15,376 bases of DNA, taken from NCBI GenBank assembly GCA_011391855.1, contig JAABPT010000433.1:1-15376 (forward strand). The letters are read 5' to 3'. The translations under genes and the position numbers were made by a program. The notes under the pieces are model-generated. The model was given only the letters and a program-made list of their open reading frames with translations. It was not told the origin of the DNA and ran no database searches. This stretch comes from Burkholderiales bacterium (GTDB lineage Bacteria; Pseudomonadota; Gammaproteobacteria; Burkholderiales; Burkholderiaceae_C). This document shows positions 1-5,435 of the stretch, piece by piece (within the stretch, counting starts at the first letter, position 1; every line of letters starts with the position of its first letter).

Positions 1-326
1 CGCACAGCACGCAGAGCATGCGCTGGGGCATCAAGCGCATCAGCAACGACGACCTGCGGCAGAAATTCGTCGACGCCACGGTGGAGCAGGCCAAGGTGCT
101 GGGCGTGACCATGCCCGATCCGCTGCTGAAATGGAACGCCGAGCGCGGTCACCACGACTTCGGGCCGATCGACTGGGACGAGTTCTGGCAGGTCGTCGGC
201 GGCCACGGCCCCTGCAACAGGGAACGCCTGGCGGCCCGCGTGAAGGCCTGGGACGACGGCGCCTGGGTGCGCGAAGCGGCCATGGCGCACGCGCGCAAGC
301 AGGCCACCCGGGAGCAGGCGGCATGA
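1..326 (+). CDS. paaA: PaaA, phenylacetyl-CoA 1,2-epoxidase catalytic subunit (3' part)
   Basis: The 5' end lies outside the window. The visible reading frame begins at position 3 and gives the last 107 residues, ending at TGA 324-326. PaaA is the di-iron oxygenase subunit of the PaaABCE complex, which epoxidises the ring of phenylacetyl-CoA in the cytoplasm. The visible part contains the family-typical stretches KRISNDDLRQKFVDATV, LGVTMPDPLLKWNAERGH and GPCNRERLAARVKAWDDG, which match the C-terminal third of PaaA as I know it from E. coli. The iron ligands lie further upstream and cannot be checked here. The stop overlaps the paaB start in an ATGA, as expected for a tightly coupled operon. 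Identity is secure because paaB, paaC, paaD and paaE follow in the canonical order. Confidence 0.95.
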   Translation, partial: HSTQSMRWGIKRISNDDLRQKFVDATVEQAKVLGVTMPDPLLKWNAERGHHDFGPIDWDEFWQVVGGHGPCNRERLAARVKAWDDGAWVREAAMAHARKQATREQAA

Positions 327-637
327 GCGACACCAACTCCACCCCAACTACCGCCACCCAAGAGTGGCCGCTGTGGGAAGTCTTCGTGCGCTCCAAGGCC
401 GGCCTGGACCACAAGCACTGCGGCAGCCTGCACGCCCCCGACGCCAAGATGGCGGTGCAGCTGGCGCGCGAGGTCTATACGCGGCGCCAGGAAGGCACCA
501 GCGTCTGGGTCGTGAAGAGCAGCGACATCACGGCCAGCGACCCGGGCGACAAGGACATGCTGTTCGACCCGATGGAAGACAAGGTGTACCGCCACCCGAC
601 CTTCTACGAGTTGCCCGACTCCGTGAACCACATGTAG
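323..637 (+). CDS. paaB: PaaB, phenylacetyl-CoA epoxidase small subunit
   Basis: A 104-residue protein, close to the usual PaaB length of about 95. The start is the ATG that overlaps the paaA stop (ATGA at 323-326), with GGAG at 311-314 as a ribosome binding site. Family features seen are EWPLWEVFVRSKAGLDHKH near the N-terminus, then HAPDAKMAVQLAREVYTRR, VWVVKSSDI, and a C-terminal DKVYRHPTFYELPD. PaaB has no known catalytic residues. In the literature it bridges PaaAC units and is needed for epoxidase activity in vivo. The first 13 residues are Ser/Thr-rich and probably a flexible tail. It is translated with paaA and followed 4-7 bases later by paaC. Confidence 0.95.
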   Translation: MSDTNSTPTTATQEWPLWEVFVRSKAGLDHKHCGSLHAPDAKMAVQLAREVYTRRQEGTSVWVVKSSDITASDPGDKDMLFDPMEDKVYRHPTFYELPDSVNHM

Positions 638-644
638 CCCCGTG

Positions 645-1466
645 ATGACGGCCGTTTCGACATCGATCTACCTGAATATCTCGCCGCCCGTGCAGTACGT
701 GCTGCGCATCGCCGACACCTGCCTCATCCACGCCCAGCGCCTGGCCGAATGGTGCGGCCACGGCCCGGTGCTGGAGGAGGACATTGCGCTCACCAATATG
801 GCGCTGGACCTGGTGGGCCAGGCGCGTTCGCTGCTCACGCATGCCGGGCGCCTGGAAGGCCAGGGCCGGCCCGACGCGTTCAGCGAAGACCAGCTCGCCT
901 TCCTGCGCGACGAGCGTCAGGTTTTCAACCTCACGCTGGTGGAGCAGCCGATGCGCCGCTCCAGCGCGCACGCGCCCGGCGGCGACTTCGCCGACACGGT
1001 GTTGCGCAACTTCCTGCTCGCCACCTGGCTGAAAGCGCTGTGGACGCGGCTGGCGGCTTCCACCGACGGCGACTTGGCGGCCATCGCCGGCAAGGCGGTG
1101 AAGGAAGCGCGTTACCACCAGCAGCATGCCGGCGACTGGGTGGTGCGGCTGGGCGACGGCACCGAGGAGTCGGCGTCGCGCCTGCGCGCTGCGCTGGAAC
1201 GCGCCTGGCCGTATACGCACGAGATGTTCACGCGCGACGCGGTGGACACGGCGGCCGAAACCGCGGGCCTGGGCCCGGCGCGCGAGGTGCTCCACGGAGA
1301 CTGGCAGCGCGACGTGACTGCCGTCTTTGCCGAGGCCGGCCTCGCCGCGCCGGCCGACACGCCCTTCATGAGCACGGGCACGCTGGGCCGGCACAGCGAA
1401 CACCTGGGCTTCATCCTGGCCGAGATGCAGTCGCTGCAACGCCAGCATCCCGGGGGCCGTTGGTGA
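645..1466 (+). CDS. paaC: PaaC, phenylacetyl-CoA epoxidase structural subunit
   Basis: A 273-residue protein if started at ATG 645; the immediately preceding GTG (642) would add one residue. Neither has a convincing Shine-Dalgarno, so the start is uncertain by a codon, and coupling to paaB (stop at 635-637) is likely. It is somewhat longer than E. coli PaaC (about 248), with extra residues mainly at the N-terminus. Family features are the helix YVLRIADTCLIHAQRLAEWC, then EDIALTNMALDLVGQARSLL, FLRDERQVFNLTLVEQP, KAVKEARYHQQHAGDWVVRLG and the C-terminal GRHSEHLGFILAEMQSLQR. PaaC has a ferritin-like fold resembling PaaA but is regarded as a non-catalytic partner that stabilises PaaA in the PaaAC core. 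The TGA at 1464-1466 overlaps the proposed GTG start of paaD. Confidence 0.95.
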   Translation: MTAVSTSIYLNISPPVQYVLRIADTCLIHAQRLAEWCGHGPVLEEDIALTNMALDLVGQARSLLTHAGRLEGQGRPDAFSEDQLAFLRDERQVFNLTLVEQPMRRSSAHAPGGDFADTVLRNFLLATWLKALWTRLAASTDGDLAAIAGKAVKEARYHQQHAGDWVVRLGDGTEESASRLRAALERAWPYTHEMFTRDAVDTAAETAGLGPAREVLHGDWQRDVTAVFAEAGLAAPADTPFMSTGTLGRHSEHLGFILAEMQSLQRQHPGGRW

Positions 1467-1510
1467 CCGCCACAGTGACCGTCACAGCGACCGTTGCAGC
1501 GACCGCCGTG
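1463..1510 (+). repeat. Four degenerate 12-bp tandem units at the paaD 5' end
   Basis: Units at 1463-1474, 1475-1486, 1487-1498 and 1499-1510 all contain GACCG at the same offset. The first two differ at one base. Being 12 bases, the units keep frame and encode VTAT, VTVT, ATVA and ATAV. The first unit holds the GTG start overlapping paaC and the last ends in the alternative GTG start. Confidence 0.75.
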
Positions 1511-2002
1511 AGCCGCATCGATGCCGCCTGGGCCGTGCTCGACACCGTGCCCGACCCCGAGGTGCCGGTGCTTTCGGTGCGCGACCTCGGCATCGTGCGC
1601 GAGGTGCTGGAACACGGCGACGGCGGCATGGAGGTCGTGCTCACGCCCACCTACAGCGGCTGCCCGGCCACCGAAGTGATCGCCGAGAGCGTGCGCGAAG
1701 CCCTCGTCGCGGCCGGCCTGGGCCTGGTGACGGTGACGCACCGGCTGGCCCCGGCCTGGACCACCGACTGGATCAGCCCCGAGGGCCGCGCCAAGCTGCA
1801 GGCCTACGGCATCGCGCCGCCCAGTGGCACCGCCGCCATGGCGGGCGCCAGCACGGTGCGCATCCGCCCGCCCGGCGTGGCCTGCCCGCGCTGCGGCAGC
1901 GCCGACACCGAACGCCTCTCGGCCTTCGGCTCCACGGCCTGCAAGGCGCTGTACCGCTGCCTGGCCTGCCGCGAACCCTTCGAATATTTCAAGCCGATAT
2001 GA
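1463..2002 (+). CDS. paaD: PaaD, epoxidase maturation/Fe-S assembly-type protein
   Basis: A 179-residue protein from GTG 1463, which overlaps the paaC stop (GTGA). An alternative GTG start at 1508 would give 164 residues and remove an odd Val/Thr/Ala-rich N-terminus encoded by a 12-bp tandem repeat. The conserved domain begins at about residue 17 (SRIDAAWAVLDTVPDPEVPV), the MIP18/DUF59 type seen in iron-sulfur assembly factors, with TPTYSGCPATEVI around Cys67. A C-terminal cysteine cluster (Cys141, Cys144, Cys160, Cys166, Cys169; CPRCGS, later CLAC) is a probable zinc or Fe-S site typical of PaaD. PaaD is required for epoxidase function but is not a stable part of the purified complex; a role in maturing the PaaA iron centre or the PaaE cluster is the usual inference. 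Confidence 0.93.
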   Translation: MTATVTVTATVAATAVSRIDAAWAVLDTVPDPEVPVLSVRDLGIVREVLEHGDGGMEVVLTPTYSGCPATEVIAESVREALVAAGLGLVTVTHRLAPAWTTDWISPEGRAKLQAYGIAPPSGTAAMAGASTVRIRPPGVACPRCGSADTERLSAFGSTACKALYRCLACREPFEYFKPI

Positions 2003-2009
2003 GCGCCCT

Positions 2010-3074
2010 ATGAGCGGCCTGCATTTCCACCCCCTGCGCGTGGCCGGCGTGCGGCCCGACGGCGAAGACGCACGCGTCGTCACCTTCGACGTGCCCGCCG
2101 GCCAGGCCGCGACCTTCCGTTTCGAACCTGGCCAGTACCTGACGCTGCGCGCGCGCGTCGACGGCCAGGAATTGCGGCGTTCCTATTCCATCTGCGCCGC
2201 ACCTGGCGAGCCCTTGCGCGTGGGTGTGCGCCATGTGCCGGGCGGCGCCTTTTCGACCTGGTTGCACCAGAACCTGCAGCCTGGTGACGTGCTCGATGTG
2301 ATGGAGCCGCAAGGCCGCTTCGGTGCCGCGCTCTCGCACCGGCCGCGCCATGTGCTGGCGGTGGCAGGCGGCAGTGGCATCACGCCGATCCTGGCGATCC
2401 TGAAAAGTCTTCTGGCCGGCGATTCACACGCCCAAGCCACGCTGCTCTACGGCAACCGCAGCGCTGCCTCGACGATGTTCAAGGAAGAGCTGGAAGATCT
2501 GAAGAACCGCCACCTGACACGCTTGTCGCTGCACCCGGTTTTTTCGCGCGAGGTCGTCGACTCGCCGCTCAACGCCGGCCGGCTGGACGCGGCCAAGGTG
2601 GCCACCTTCCTGCGCCTGGCGGGCCCGGTGGACGAAGCCTTCGTTTGCGGCCCCCACGCGATGAACGACGAGGTCGAGGCTGCGCTGCTGGCCACGGGCC
2701 TGGCGCCCGAGCGCATCCACGTGGAACGATTCGGCATTCCGCCCACGGCCGCCGACGCCACGCTGCATGCGCCCAAGGAGGGCGACGCGACCACGGCGCG
2801 CATCACGATCGTGCGCGACGGTCTCACGCGCGAGGTGGCCTTCCAGCCCAGCGACGAAAGCATCCTGGCCGCCGCTGGCCGAGCCGGGCTGGACGTGCCG
2901 TATTCCTGCCGTTCGGGCGTGTGCGCCACCTGCCGCGCCAAGCTGCTGGAAGGGCGCGTGCGCATGGACCGCAACTTCGCGCTGGAGCCCGCCGACCTGG
3001 CCGCCGGTTTCGTGCTCACGTGCCAGGCCCACCCGCTGACCGAGCGCGTGGTGGTGTCCTTCGACGACCGCTGA
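2010..3074 (+). CDS. paaE: PaaE, phenylacetyl-CoA epoxidase NADPH-dependent reductase
   Basis: A 354-residue flavodoxin-reductase/ferredoxin fusion, matching the usual PaaE length of about 356. It passes electrons from NADPH through FAD and a [2Fe-2S] cluster to the PaaA di-iron centre. In order: an FAD domain with the RxYS motif (Arg57-Ser60, RSYS) after GQYLTLRARV; an NAD(P)-binding domain with GGSGITP at residues 120-126 and VCGPHAMN; then a plant-type ferredoxin domain with Cys300, Cys305 and Cys308 (CRSGVCATC) and the fourth ligand Cys338 in LTCQAHP. All four cluster ligands are present. The chosen ATG 2010 gives MSGLHFHPL. An upstream ATG at 1999 opens only a 4-codon frame ending in the TGA that overlaps this start. 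The gene ends 12 bases before the TetR gene. Confidence 0.96.
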   Translation: MSGLHFHPLRVAGVRPDGEDARVVTFDVPAGQAATFRFEPGQYLTLRARVDGQELRRSYSICAAPGEPLRVGVRHVPGGAFSTWLHQNLQPGDVLDVMEPQGRFGAALSHRPRHVLAVAGGSGITPILAILKSLLAGDSHAQATLLYGNRSAASTMFKEELEDLKNRHLTRLSLHPVFSREVVDSPLNAGRLDAAKVATFLRLAGPVDEAFVCGPHAMNDEVEAALLATGLAPERIHVERFGIPPTAADATLHAPKEGDATTARITIVRDGLTREVAFQPSDESILAAAGRAGLDVPYSCRSGVCATCRAKLLEGRVRMDRNFALEPADLAAGFVLTCQAHPLTERVVVSFDDR

Positions 3075-3086
3075 AGCCCGCGGCCC

Positions 3087-3797
3087 GTGGCCCGCCCGCG
3101 CTCCGCCGGCTACGAGGACCAGCTCGAGCAGATCCTGGCCGCATCGGCGCGGCTGTTCGCCACCCGCGGCTACACGGCCACCACCATGAACGACGTGGCC
3201 GCGGCCTGTGGCGTGAGCAAGGCCACGCTGTACCACTACGTGCGCGACAAGCAAGATCTGCTGGCGCACATCACCGCCGGGCACGTGGCGCGGCTGGAGG
3301 CGCTGGTGCAGGAAGTCGACGTGCGTTCGATGGCGCCCGAGGCACAGCTGCACGAACTCATCCATCGCTTCATGCAGGCCTACGCCAGCGCGCAGGACCA
3401 GCACCGCGTGCTGACCGAGGACGTGAAGTTCCTGCATGCAGTCGAGCGCGAGCGCGTGCTGGACGCCCAGCGCCGCGTCGTCACGGCCGTGGCCGACGCC
3501 GTGGCAACGCTCCGCCCCGATCTCGGTGCCGCGCAGCTGCACAAGCCTCTGGCGTTGCTGCTCTTCGGCATGATCAACTGGACCTTCACCTGGCTGCGTG
3601 CAGACGGGGTGCTGAGCCACGAGACGCTGGCACCGGTGGTGGAGGCGCTGTTCTTCGGCGGGCTGGCCGCGGTGGCGGCACCAGCGCCCAGCCCTCGGTC
3701 GCCTGCTCGGCGGCGTGGCTCAGCACGCGCACCGGCGCCAGACCCCGCGAAGTGGTCTGCGCCAGCAAGGCCTCGACACCGGCCTCGCCGAGGCTGA
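3087..3797 (+). CDS. TetR-family regulator, candidate PaaR, with aberrant C-terminal tail
   Basis: A 236-residue frame from GTG 3087, the only start that keeps the whole DNA-binding domain. Residues 10-60 form a TetR N-terminal helix-turn-helix (ILAASARLFATRGY, then MNDVAAACGVSKATLYHYV). Residues 85-196 are a ligand-binding type helical domain ending in VVEALFFGGLAAV. TetR-type PaaR repressors responding to phenylacetyl-CoA control paa genes in other betaproteobacteria such as Azoarcus and Burkholderia. Position 12 bases after paaE and same strand make PaaR the best guess, but this is inference from context. From about residue 198 the protein becomes Pro/Arg/Ala-rich and is the antisense translation of the opposing gene, so the native stop appears to have been lost near 3680. 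The fold is probably unaffected. Confidence 0.85.
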   Translation: MARPRSAGYEDQLEQILAASARLFATRGYTATTMNDVAAACGVSKATLYHYVRDKQDLLAHITAGHVARLEALVQEVDVRSMAPEAQLHELIHRFMQAYASAQDQHRVLTEDVKFLHAVERERVLDAQRRVVTAVADAVATLRPDLGAAQLHKPLALLLFGMINWTFTWLRADGVLSHETLAPVVEALFFGGLAAVAAPAPSPRSPARRRGSARAPAPDPAKWSAPARPRHRPRRG

Positions 3798-4671
3798 AGA
3801 CGAAGTGCTGCCAGCGCCGCTGCACACGGTCGTGCAGCCAGGCGTCTTCCAGCGCGCGGCGCACCGCCCGCGTGTCCGGCCCGACTTCGAGCACGCGCGG
3901 TGCGATGGCGCCGACGAACAGGTTGAAATCGTGGCGCAGCGTGTGCTCGGGCAGCAGCGCGCCCACAGCGCGCGCGCGGGCGCTGAAGCCCGGCGCTGCG
4001 AACAGCAGCGTCAGCAGTGCCTGCAGGCCTTGCACGGCATTGAGCAGGCGCACGCGCTTGGGCGGCAGCACGGCCAGCGGCAACCGGGCGGCTTCGTGAA
4101 AGGGCAGCGGCGTGGCGTAGGAGCGCAGCGCCGCCAGCCGCCACCAGGCCGCTGCGTGCAGGCCGGCTGCGGGCTCACCGCTGACCTCGGCGCGGCGTGC
4201 GCATCGCACGGCGCTCAGGATGCCCACTCCGTCGCGTGCCAGCGCCGCCTGGCGGCTGATGACGGCCAAGTTGCCGGCGGCATACGCGGCGTCGGGGTTG
4301 AGCCGTTCGACCTGCGCGGCGGCCGGGTCGGCTGCTGTCCCGCCCAAGGGCAGGCGCAGCACCGGACAGCCATGGGTATGGATCTGCGCCAGGTAATGCG
4401 GCGTCACCTGTTGCCTCTCGAAGGCGATGCCGCAGCGCCAGGCCTGCAGGCGCAACTGCAGCCACTGGCGCGTTGCGCGGTGCGTGGCCAGCACGCGATG
4501 GCCGAAGACGGCACGGCCGGCCATCCAGCCCTGGCACACCGGCGTGCCGGCGTGCAGCAGGTCGGCGGGCGGCACGAGACCGTGGTGGGCATGGTCCCAA
4601 CCGATGTCGAAGCCGGTGCGGTCGGCGGCTTGCGCGGGCAGGGTGTCGAGCTCGAGGGTGGCCTGGGTCAT
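3586..4671 (-). CDS. Uncharacterised protein with an HNH-like signature
   Basis: A 361-residue soluble protein of unknown function. The start is ATG 4671, preceded by GGAG six bases upstream. Residues 21-45 carry GFDIGWDHAHHGL, and residues 48-90 a Gly/Arg-rich block followed by RQWLQLRLQAWRCGIAFE. Residues 101-140 hold a Cys-Pro pair (GCPVLRLPL) and then VERLNPDAAYAAGNLAVISR. This resembles the CPxxxxPL and S(V/L)DRxxPxxGYxxGN pattern of some HNH-type proteins, although I cannot place a catalytic histidine with confidence. Residues 188-330 look helical and include PPKRVRLLNAVQGLQALLTLL and LEDAWLHDRVQRRWQHFVF. The sequence looks like a native protein up to about residue 331 (EGWALV). The last 30 residues are Pro/Arg-rich and antisense to the TetR gene. 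No membrane segment or signal peptide is evident. Nuclease activity is not claimed. Confidence 0.8.
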   Translation of the reverse strand: MTQATLELDTLPAQAADRTGFDIGWDHAHHGLVPPADLLHAGTPVCQGWMAGRAVFGHRVLATHRATRQWLQLRLQAWRCGIAFERQQVTPHYLAQIHTHGCPVLRLPLGGTAADPAAAQVERLNPDAAYAAGNLAVISRQAALARDGVGILSAVRCARRAEVSGEPAAGLHAAAWWRLAALRSYATPLPFHEAARLPLAVLPPKRVRLLNAVQGLQALLTLLFAAPGFSARARAVGALLPEHTLRHDFNLFVGAIAPRVLEVGPDTRAVRRALEDAWLHDRVQRRWQHFVFSLGEAGVEALLAQTTSRGLAPVRVLSHAAEQATEGWALVPPPRPARRRTAPPPPVPASRGSAPRLHAAR

Positions 4672-4688
4672 CGTCGTCTCCAAGGAAT

Positions 4689-4709
4689 CCGCGGGCCCCT
4701 TGCCCGCGG
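4689..4709 (-). terminator. Perfect 8-bp hairpin between VanZ and HNH-like genes
   Basis: CCGCGGGC at 4689-4696 and GCCCGCGG at 4702-4709 form a perfect 8-bp GC stem with a 5-base loop. It lies downstream of the VanZ-family gene and just before the ribosome binding site of the HNH-like gene, both on the - strand. No good T-run follows (ATTCCTT), so it could be a weak terminator, an mRNA structure at the 5' end of the downstream transcript, or a protein-binding palindrome. Confidence 0.4.
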
Positions 4710-4735
4710 TGTGGAGACAGTGTCCGGCCCGAGTG

Positions 4736-4750
4736 GCTCAATACGTGAGC
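4736..4750 (-). repeat. Short inverted repeat at the VanZ stop codon
   Basis: GCTCA at 4736-4740 and TGAGC at 4746-4750 are perfect inverted arms around a 5-base centre, touching the stop codon (TAG, 4752-4750) of the VanZ-family gene. It may form a small transcript-end hairpin. With the stronger stem 27 bases downstream, it makes the 78-bp gap (4672-4749) consist mostly of two palindromes. Confidence 0.35.
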
Positions 4751-5178
4751 TAGTCCTGGTCCCCGTTCGTGCCTGCTGCGGAGTGGGCCGCGGCGGTGGC
4801 GCGGCGCAATCCCGCGGCCAGCAGCAGGCCGCAGAGCAAGCCCACAGCGTCGGCAGCCAGGTCGTCCCAGTCGCCATGCCGGTGCGGCAATTGCGCCTGC
4901 ACGATCTCGATGAAGGCGCCGTACAGCAGCAACCCCAGGGCGGTGACCATCGCACGGCGCCACCCCGGCGCATGCGCGAAGGACGCCACGGTGCCCAGCA
5001 CCAGAAAAGCCAGCAAATGGTTGACCTTGTCCCAGCCCGGCAAGTTGGGCGTGGGAGACGCCGACCCGAAGGCCAGCCAGCTGATGATCGCGAGAAGCAG
5101 CACGAGCAGGGTGAGCCAGGCCGGGCGCGAACGGGGGTCGTGCAGGAGCGACGAGATCAAGGGGTGAGCAAGGGCCAC
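4750..5178 (-). CDS. VanZ-family small membrane protein
   Basis: A 142-residue integral membrane protein if started at GTG 5178; there is no ATG start. TTG 5160 would shorten it by six residues and TTG 5265 would lengthen it by 29. I prefer GTG 5178 because it gives a short hydrophilic N-terminus (ALAHPLISSLLHDPRSRPA) before the first membrane segment, but no clear Shine-Dalgarno supports it. Four hydrophobic segments are seen at roughly residues 21-38, 54-70, 75-93 and 108-124. VanZ-type motifs are GWDKVNHLLAFLVLG (residues 48-62) and the acidic FIEIVQAQLPHRHGDWDDL (about 89-107) followed by ADAVG. The family name comes from the enterococcal teicoplanin resistance protein, but most chromosomal homologues have no assigned function, and resistance should not be inferred. 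It is divergent from the tRNA gene. Confidence 0.85.
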   Translation of the reverse strand: MALAHPLISSLLHDPRSRPAWLTLLVLLLAIISWLAFGSASPTPNLPGWDKVNHLLAFLVLGTVASFAHAPGWRRAMVTALGLLLYGAFIEIVQAQLPHRHGDWDDLAADAVGLLCGLLLAAGLRRATAAAHSAAGTNGDQD

Positions 5179-5254
5179 GAAAGCGCAGGATTGTGCCCGC
5201 CGCGGGCCGATGCCCGGGCCTGCGGTGTTAACATCACAGGCTGTTTCCGGAACC

Positions 5255-5274
5255 GTCGGCTGCAACCCGCCGAC
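5255..5274 (+). repeat. Inverted repeat just before tRNA-Thr
   Basis: GTCGGC (5255-5260) and GCCGAC (5269-5274) form a perfect 6-bp inverted repeat with an 8-base loop, seven bases before the mature tRNA 5' end. It would lie in the 5' leader of the pre-tRNA if transcription starts near the TTAACAT element at 5228-5234. It may be a small leader hairpin next to the RNase P site; nothing more can be supported. Confidence 0.3.
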
Positions 5275-5281
5275 ACTCCGC

Positions 5282-5357
5282 GCCGGTGTAGCTCAGTTGG
5301 TAGAGCAGCGCATTCGTAATGCGAAGGTCGGGAGTTCGACTCTTCTCACCGGCACCA
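5282..5357 (+). tRNA. tRNA-Thr (anticodon CGU)
   Basis: A 76-base tRNA with encoded CCA (5355-5357). The acceptor arms GCCGGTG and CACCGGC pair fully. The D arm is GCTC/GAGC. The anticodon loop TTCGTAA gives anticodon CGT (5315-5317), reading the threonine codon ACG. The T arm has GGGAG/CTTCT with two G-U pairs around TTCGACT. The region from the D arm through the variable loop is the same as I recall for E. coli thrW. It stands alone, followed by a terminator hairpin and then surE. Confidence 0.97.
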
Positions 5358-5367
5358 AGACGCTTCA

Positions 5368-5397
5368 GGGCCCGGCCAGCGCCGGGCCCTCTTGCTT
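5368..5397 (+). terminator. Rho-independent-type terminator after tRNA-Thr
   Basis: GGGCCCGGC (5368-5376) and GCCGGGCCC (5381-5389) form a perfect 9-bp stem with loop CAGC. It is followed by the T-rich stretch TCTTGCTT, which is a modest U-tract. It begins 11 bases after the tRNA CCA end and would separate tRNA-Thr from surE transcription. Confidence 0.8.
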
Positions 5398-5423
5398 GGG
5401 CGTCTACGCAAGCGCCCCGTCCC

Positions 5424-5429
5424 TACAAT
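5424..5429 (+). promoter_or_regulatory. Putative -10 element of surE (leaderless)
   Basis: TACAAT ends six bases before the surE ATG (5436), so transcription would start at or next to the start codon. No Shine-Dalgarno is present, which fits a leaderless mRNA. No good -35 hexamer is visible at 16-18 bases upstream. Confidence 0.55.
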
Positions 5430-5435
5430 GCGCCG

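Noticed and set aside
1999..2013. ATG at 1999 as the start of paaE.
   Set aside because: It is in another frame and stops after four codons. paaE starts at ATG 2010.
4750..5178. The VanZ-family gene as a glycopeptide resistance gene.
   Set aside because: Only family resemblance is seen. There are no van operon partners, and in Gram-negative bacteria the family is mostly of unknown function.
3715..5319. A 534-codon + strand frame opposite the HNH-like and VanZ-family genes.
   Set aside because: It would run through both - strand genes and into the tRNA; composition is Arg/Gln/Gly/Ala-rich with no family features. The - strand frames show motifs and a good ribosome binding site.
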